Source: Chryseobacterium sp. G0201
Lineage (GTDB): Bacteria; Bacteroidota; Bacteroidia; Flavobacteriales; Weeksellaceae
Reading direction: 5' to 3'
DNA: 64,000 nt
Assembly: GCF_003815655.1 (NCBI RefSeq)
Contig: NZ_CP033917.1
Coordinates: 2,480,001-2,544,000, forward strand
This document shows, piece after piece, positions 59,453 to 64,000 of this stretch. The notes under the pieces are model-generated. The model had not been told where the DNA came from. It searched no databases and was given only the letters and a program-made list of their open reading frames with translations. The position numbers and the translations under genes are program-made. Each line of letters starts with the position of its first letter. Position 1 is the stretch's first letter.

Positions 59453-60586
59453 ATGATGAAGATTTTAGTCACCGGTGGAGCTGGTTTTATAGGAAGTAAG
59501 TTATCATTAGAGCTTACGAAAAAGGGGCATGAGGTAACGGTGTTGGATAATCTTTCGTCACAGATCCATGGAGAAAATCCATCGGAAGACTCGCCTTTGT
59601 ATAGGAGTATTTTAAATAAAATCAACTTTATTAAAGGTGATGTTACCAATCGTGAAGATTGGGAAAATGCCATTGAAGGTCAGGATATAATTGTTCATTT
59701 GGCGGCTGAAACAGGTACCGGACAGTCAATGTATCAGATCGAAAAATATACTGAAGTAAATGTTTCGGGAACAGCAAAAATGCTGGATATTTTGGTTAAT
59801 AAAACCCATCATGTTAAAAAAGTGATTATCGCATCTTCCAGAGCTATTTATGGCGAAGGAAAATATCTTCATCCTAAGCTGGGGTTGGTTTATCCAAAGC
59901 CAAGAAAAGTTGAAGAAATGAAGAACGGTGACTTTGAAGTGAAATACTCTGACGGACAAGTTCTTGAAGCTCTTCCAACCGATGAAGAATCAAAAATTCA
60001 TCCGACATCCATTTACGGAATTACTAAGCATAATCAGGAGCAAATGGTGATGACAACCTGCGCTGCTATTGGGATTGAACCTGTTTCATTAAGATTTCAA
60101 AACGTTTATGGAGAAGGTCAATCCTTATTGAATCCTTATACCGGAATTTTATCCATCTTTTCATCACAAATCCTTAATGGAAATAATATTAATGTCTTCG
60201 AAGACGGTAAAGAATCAAGAGATTTTGTGCATGTAGATGATACAGTGGAAGCAACGATAAAATGTATCGAAAGTGACGAGGCTAATGGAGAGATTTTTAA
60301 TGTAGGAACAGGAGTTTCTAAGGCCGTAACTGCAGTTGCAGAAAATTTAAGAAAATTCTATAATAAAGATTTTGATATCAATGTTTCCGGACAGTTTCGT
60401 TTGGGAGATATTAGGCATAACTTTGCGGATATCAGTAAAATCAAATCAAAGCTAAATTTCCAACCGAAAATTTCTTTTGAAGAAGGAATGTCGAGGTTTA
60501 CAACTTGGGTGTTACAACAGAATATTCAGGATATAAAATTCAAAGAATCGTTGGAAGAAATGAAAGTTAAAGGGCTTTTAAAATGA
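59453..60586 (+). CDS. NAD-dependent nucleotide-sugar epimerase/dehydratase (SDR)
   Basis: The 377-residue extended SDR has the dinucleotide motif ILVTGGAGFIGSKLSLEL (residues 4-21), the acidic residue VLDNLSS, an active-site Ser in IIASSRAIYG (about 125-134) and the catalytic pair SIYGITK (YxxxK, about 187-191). The substrate loop includes RFQNVYGEGQSLLNPYTG (about 220-237). The exact epimerase or dehydratase step is unknown. ATG 59453 and ATG 59456 are equally possible. It follows the acyltransferase by 4 bp and overlaps the next gene by 4 bp. Confidence 0.92.
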   Translation: MMKILVTGGAGFIGSKLSLELTKKGHEVTVLDNLSSQIHGENPSEDSPLYRSILNKINFIKGDVTNREDWENAIEGQDIIVHLAAETGTGQSMYQIEKYTEVNVSGTAKMLDILVNKTHHVKKVIIASSRAIYGEGKYLHPKLGLVYPKPRKVEEMKNGDFEVKYSDGQVLEALPTDEESKIHPTSIYGITKHNQEQMVMTTCAAIGIEPVSLRFQNVYGEGQSLLNPYTGILSIFSSQILNGNNINVFEDGKESRDFVHVDDTVEATIKCIESDEANGEIFNVGTGVSKAVTAVAENLRKFYNKDFDINVSGQFRLGDIRHNFADISKIKSKLNFQPKISFEEGMSRFTTWVLQQNIQDIKFKESLEEMKVKGLLK

Positions 60587-61608
60587 TCAGTTTAAAGGAT
60601 AAAAAAATACTTTTCTTATCGGTTAGCTTTTTTAAATATGAAAGAGCTATTGCGAAAAGACTGACTGAGCTAGGTGCTGAGGTTGATTTTTATGACGAAA
60701 GACCTTCCAATTCCAATTTTTCTAAAGGAATTATCCGTTTAAATAAAAGATTGTATCAATCTCAGATTACAAAGTATTACAATACAATTTTAAATGAGAT
60801 CAAAAACAAAAAATACGATTATTTCCTATTAATAAAAGGGGAAGCAATTCCTGTTTTTTTTCTTGAAAAAATCCGGGAATTGAGTCCTGAAATGGAAATG
60901 ATCTATTACAATTTCGATCCATTGAAGGAGTATCCAAACCTTATCTCAAATCTCAAATATTTCGACAGGAAAATTACATTTGAATATGATGATTCGGTTA
61001 CCTATGGATTAAATTTCAGACCGCTTTTTTATTTGGATGAATATAAAAATTTAAATCAAAATTCTAAGGCTGTTGAATATGATATTGTATTTATCGGAAG
61101 CGCGCACACAGATCGTTACATCGTAGGAGAAGAAGTAAAAGCTAAAGCTGATGCTCTTAATTTAAAGACTTTTTTCTACTATTACGCAATGGGAAAAATC
61201 GCTTTCAGAATTAAAAAGCTGATTGATAAAAATCTTAAAAAGTTTGATAATAATAAATTAAGCTTCGATAAACTCAATCACCAGCAAATCATTGATTATT
61301 ATCAGAAATCAAGGTCTGTGTTGGATATTAATAAACCTTTTCAATATGGTTTAACGATCAGAACATTTGAGGTTTTGGCTTCAGGAAGAAAGTTGATAAC
61401 GGCGAACACAGATATTAAAAACTATCCTTTTTATAATCCTAAGAATATTTTAGTTCTTGATCGTGAAAATATTCAGTTAGATGCCCAATTCTTTAAAACA
61501 GAGTTTGAACCACTAGATAAAGAAACACTGCACATGATGTCTTTGGATTCTTTTATAGAATGCTTATTTTTCACTAATCAAGATGATTACTGGAATCAAT
61601 ACAGATAG
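60583..61608 (+). CDS. CgeB-like glycosyltransferase (GT-B)
   Basis: The 341-residue product resembles CgeB/DUF3880-type transferases. The N-terminal half has LFLSVSFFKYERAIAKRL (about residues 11-28) and YDYFLLIKGEAIP. The C-terminal half has the sugar-nucleotide signature YQKSRSVLDINKPFQYGLT, then RTFEVLASGRKLITANTD (about 246-283). It completes the polysaccharide group and overlaps the epimerase gene (ATGA). Its sugar and acceptor are unknown. Confidence 0.82.
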   Translation: MISLKDKKILFLSVSFFKYERAIAKRLTELGAEVDFYDERPSNSNFSKGIIRLNKRLYQSQITKYYNTILNEIKNKKYDYFLLIKGEAIPVFFLEKIRELSPEMEMIYYNFDPLKEYPNLISNLKYFDRKITFEYDDSVTYGLNFRPLFYLDEYKNLNQNSKAVEYDIVFIGSAHTDRYIVGEEVKAKADALNLKTFFYYYAMGKIAFRIKKLIDKNLKKFDNNKLSFDKLNHQQIIDYYQKSRSVLDINKPFQYGLTIRTFEVLASGRKLITANTDIKNYPFYNPKNILVLDRENIQLDAQFFKTEFEPLDKETLHMMSLDSFIECLFFTNQDDYWNQYR

Positions 61609-61628
61609 TCATAACGAATATAAGTCAA

Positions 61629-61660
61629 AAAAATAGCTCTCATCACTGAGAGCTATTTCT
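61629..61660. terminator. Terminator between polysaccharide genes and secG
   Basis: AAATAGCTCTCA at 61631-61642 pairs perfectly with TGAGAGCTATTT at 61647-61658. The long T-run is on the minus strand (for secG); it may also stop the plus-strand operon. Confidence 0.82.
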
Positions 61661-61680
61661 ATATGTAAAAAATTATTTGC

Positions 61681-62028
61681 TTATTTAGCCGGTGTCGCAG
61701 GAGTGTTAGCCGGAGTAGCTGTTTTAGAAGCCGGAGCAGATTGCGCAGGAGCTTCTTTCTTAATTGACTGTTGAGCAGGAGCCGTTTGTGTTGGTTTCCC
61801 TGTAATTACAACGCTGATAAGGATAAGAACGATAATGATTGCTCCTAAACTCCAAGTTGCTTTTTCCATGAAGTCATTGGTTCTTTGTACTCCGAACTGT
61901 GCAGAAGATGCACCTCCGAACGTACTTGAAAGACCTCCACCTTTTGGGTTCTGAGCCATAACAACGATTACTAATAAAACACTAGCAATCATAATAAGAA
62001 CCATCAATAATATAAATATAGTATCCAT
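61681..62028 (-). CDS. secG: Preprotein translocase subunit SecG
   Basis: From ATG 62028 the product has 115 residues (MDTIFILLMVLIMIASVLLV); a longer frame to 62082 crosses the -7 box and is rejected. It has two TM helices (about residues 4-24 and 56-76) joined by the conserved loop AQNPKGGGLSSTFGGASSAQ. The long Ala/Pro/Thr-rich tail after residue 80 is typical of Bacteroidota SecG. It completes the SecYEG channel. Monocistronic with -7 box and terminators on both sides. Confidence 0.94.
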   Translation of the reverse strand: MDTIFILLMVLIMIASVLLVIVVMAQNPKGGGLSSTFGGASSAQFGVQRTNDFMEKATWSLGAIIIVLILISVVITGKPTQTAPAQQSIKKEAPAQSAPASKTATPANTPATPAK

Positions 62029-62052
62029 TAATTCGATATCTTTTTGAATGGG

Positions 62053-62060
62053 CAAATTTA
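62053..62060 (-). promoter_or_regulatory. -7 box TAAATTTG
   Basis: CAAATTTA on the plus strand, 24 nt before the secG ATG. Confidence 0.45.
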
Positions 62061-62112
62061 ATCTTTTTTTACCGAATGACAAAAAAAGATGTTGGCAAAT
62101 GTTAATAAAAAT

Positions 62113-62141
62113 AAAAACGACAACAATTGTTGCCGTTTTTT
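62113..62141 (-). terminator. Terminator of the M16 gene
   Basis: AAAAACGACAACAA at 62113-62126 pairs with TTGTTGCCGTTTTT at 62127-62140 (one mismatch); T-rich on the minus strand, 19 bp past the stop. Confidence 0.7.
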
Positions 62142-62159
62142 ATATGAAATTGGTTGTTC

Positions 62160-64000
62160 TTATTTGAAATCAGAATCTTTAGCCTGATTGATTTGATAAG
62201 ATTGAACCGTTAAATTAATATCCATTCCACCCATGTTCTGAGTGATCGTGAAAGGTAATTTAACCCCTGAAACATCCTTGTAATCTGCATAGCTTGTTGG
62301 GATAGAACCTCCTTCTCCAGCTTTTACTTCTCCAGTTTTCAAACCAGTTTTTACGCTGTAGTAATAAGTCTCTTTTGCTCCTTTTACTACGTAAGAATCT
62401 TCGTTGTTGTATTTTTCTATACCTGCAAGTTTGTACTCAGCAGATTTTGCAAAAGCAAGTTCTGGGAAAAGCTCAACGTCTTTCGACATATCGGCTTTTT
62501 GCTTATCGTTAAGAGGTACTTTCTTTCCTTGAGCTTCCATGTAGCCATCTTTACCGTCGAATACAATTTTTTGAACAGTATTTCCCATCATGCTAACATT
62601 CATAGCCATTTTTCCGTTCTTTCCCTGGATCATTTTCATGCTCATATCCATTCCCTGAACTTTAGTTGTAGCATCAGAAGAGATTGAAGTGATCTTTTGA
62701 ACAGCAGCTGCACCTCCGATAGCATTAATGTATTTATCAGCAACAGATCCGATCGTTACACTTGCGTCAACTTTCTGAGCAGCCGGTTTTGCAACAGGAT
62801 TTGCATCTTTATCGAAATATTTTACAGGGTAACCTAATTTTTCCAATCCTTCAGAAATATCAGAAGCTTTACCGGCGATGAAAATTCTGCTTTGGTTTGG
62901 TAAAATAGTAGCTTTTACAGCATTGGTAATGTCTGCAGCGGTTACTTTATCAATTGATTTTAAATAATTAGTATAAAAATCAGAAGGAAGATCCTGAACT
63001 TTTTGGTTTAAAGCAAATCTTGCGATCGTTTCAGGCTTCTCTAAAGACAAGATGAAAGATCCTTTCAATTTAGCTTTAGCATTTTCTAATTCTTCTGGTT
63101 TTACGGTAGAAATAGCGTTAAGTTCATTCATAAATTCCTTAACAGCTTTATCCGTAACCTCATTTCTCACACTTGCTTCGGCAGAGAATTCCGGAGAAAA
63201 CTTGCTTGCTGTCATGCTAGAATAAGCTCCGTATGTAAAACCGTTTTTCTCACGAAGGTTCATGAAAAGTCTGGCTTCACCACCACCACCTAAAATATAG
63301 TTGGCCATAGTAGAAGGGAAGTAGTTAGGATCTCTCATTTTCAACGTGTTAAGGTTGTTTAAAGAAACTACAGACTGCACTGCAGAAGGAACATCTACAA
63401 CATTGACCTCCGTTTTAGCTACATTAGAAGCCGGTTCTAAAGTTCCGATTGGTGTATTGGCTTTTTTCCATCCTCCGAAAGCTTTTTCGATCAAAGGTTT
63501 TACCTGATCAAACTTTACATCTCCAACAATTACTAAATAAGCGTTGTCCGGAGCGTAATATTTTTTATAGACATTCTGAACGTCAGCTAATTGAATTTTA
63601 TTGATGGATTCAACGGTTTCAAATTCACCTCTTGATGTATTTTTTCCATACATCAAAGCTCTTGAAACTCTTTCAGCAATAGAAGAAGCGTTCTTTTCGT
63701 CAGATTTTAATCCTTCAATAGCTCTTTCTTTAGAGTTTTGAATTTCCTCTGCAGAGAATTTTGGGTTAACGATCGCATCTGCCATTAAACCTACTACTTC
63801 AGGGAAATATTTTGAAAGTGTATTGGCAAAAGCACCTCCGGAAGAGAAGCTTAAGTTGGCTCCTAAGAAATCAACTTTTTTGTTGAATTCGTCTTTGCTT
63901 AAATTTGTTGTTCCGTTTTCCAGCTGTTCTGCCATAATTTGGCTTACCCCTGTAACGTTTCCTTCGTAATATGGAGGTCTGTCCATAGAAAGGTTTACGT
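62160..64000 (-). CDS. M16 peptidase family protein, non-catalytic type, with a LolA-like C-terminal domain; 5' end outside the window
   Basis: The frame is open to the window edge; a Met at 63986 is probably internal. The visible 610 residues contain two M16 domains: MAEQLENGTTNLSKDEFNKK region, then KYFPEVVGLMADAIVNPKFS and a second half with NYILGGGGEARLFMNLREKN and GFTYGAYSSMTAS. Where catalytic members have HxxEH the sequence reads MAEQLENGT, so it lacks zinc ligands and probably pairs with a catalytic M16 subunit beyond the edge. After about residue 410 comes a beta-rich domain (KYINAIGGAAAVQKITSISS, GLKTGEVKAGEGG, ADYKDVSGVKLPFTI) like LolA/outer-membrane lipoprotein-sorting folds. Likely periplasmic. 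Confidence 0.86.
   Translation of the reverse strand, partial: VNLSMDRPPYYEGNVTGVSQIMAEQLENGTTNLSKDEFNKKVDFLGANLSFSSGGAFANTLSKYFPEVVGLMADAIVNPKFSAEEIQNSKERAIEGLKSDEKNASSIAERVSRALMYGKNTSRGEFETVESINKIQLADVQNVYKKYYAPDNAYLVIVGDVKFDQVKPLIEKAFGGWKKANTPIGTLEPASNVAKTEVNVVDVPSAVQSVVSLNNLNTLKMRDPNYFPSTMANYILGGGGEARLFMNLREKNGFTYGAYSSMTASKFSPEFSAEASVRNEVTDKAVKEFMNELNAISTVKPEELENAKAKLKGSFILSLEKPETIARFALNQKVQDLPSDFYTNYLKSIDKVTAADITNAVKATILPNQSRIFIAGKASDISEGLEKLGYPVKYFDKDANPVAKPAAQKVDASVTIGSVADKYINAIGGAAAVQKITSISSDATTKVQGMDMSMKMIQGKNGKMAMNVSMMGNTVQKIVFDGKDGYMEAQGKKVPLNDKQKADMSKDVELFPELAFAKSAEYKLAGIEKYNNEDSYVVKGAKETYYYSVKTGLKTGEVKAGEGGSIPTSYADYKDVSGVKLPFTITQNMGGMDINLTVQSYQINQAKDSDFK

Overview
The window looks like chromosome of a flavobacterium of the Chryseobacterium/Weeksellaceae type (Bacteroidota). 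The DNA is A+T-rich. Start codons rarely have a Shine-Dalgarno sequence; instead the flavobacterial -7 element TAnnTTTG sits just upstream of many genes. Lineage-typical products support this: a GLPGLI-like domain joined to a PNGase F-like enzyme, a GOB-like subclass B3 metallo-beta-lactamase, a short double-glycine 'bacteriocin-like' peptide, split transketolase, an IgGFc-binding-like surface protein and tail-fibre-like secreted proteins. No rRNA, CRISPR array, phage or insertion sequence was seen; one tRNA (Ser-GGA) is present. The genus call is inference from gene content.

Layout. 1-4.5 kb: two tail-fibre-like surface proteins flanking a META/MliC-like lipoprotein pair. 4.6-14.4 kb: a complete RND efflux operon (adaptor, permease, outer-membrane factor), a membrane-anchored TPR/AraC regulator and an M20 peptidase. 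14.5-17.2 kb: an unknown protein, a DUF2490 barrel, the Cys-rich bacteriocin-like peptide and tRNA-Ser. 17.2-24 kb: ansA, a TrmH-type methylase, a two-gene surface-protein operon, rsmE, a small unknown gene and tsaD. 23.8-30.2 kb: a large TamB homologue divergent from tsaD with only 4 bp between start codons, an Lrp/AsnC regulator and two small unknown genes. 30.3-34 kb: split transketolase and a sodium:solute symporter. 34.1-40 kb: a leftward redox/detoxification run (pirin, B3 metallo-beta-lactamase, FMN reductase, OsmC, GNAT, preceded by a second pirin and a DHA2 MFS exporter). 40.1-49.2 kb: asnB, the PNGase F-like fusion, an rRNA m5C methylase, YjdM, a repeat mosaic and an orphan ABC ATPase. 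49.3-57.4 kb: YceI lipoprotein, pheS, a possible small-RNA locus, DUF3108 protein, ferredoxin reductase plus ferredoxin, a frameshifted secreted peptide, pepD, a lipoprotein and a LURP-one-like protein. 57.5-64 kb: recR followed by four tightly packed polysaccharide genes, then secG and a truncated non-catalytic M16 peptidase partner.

How it fits together. Much of the accessory content concerns the cell envelope: adhesin-like fibres, glycan synthesis and possibly glycan removal, efflux, TamB-type outer-membrane assembly and SecG export. The intergenic DNA is unusually informative: more than twenty -7 boxes (several so close to ATG that leaderless mRNAs are likely), over twenty hairpin terminators, three copies of a palindromic GTCATTnCG element, and low-complexity TTTAGG-type hairpins. 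The most interesting leads are the Cys-rich peptide, the GLPGLI/PNGase F fusion, the Gln-type B3 lactamase in a redox operon, the leaderless/terminator-promoter fusions, and the twin-terminator locus after pheS.
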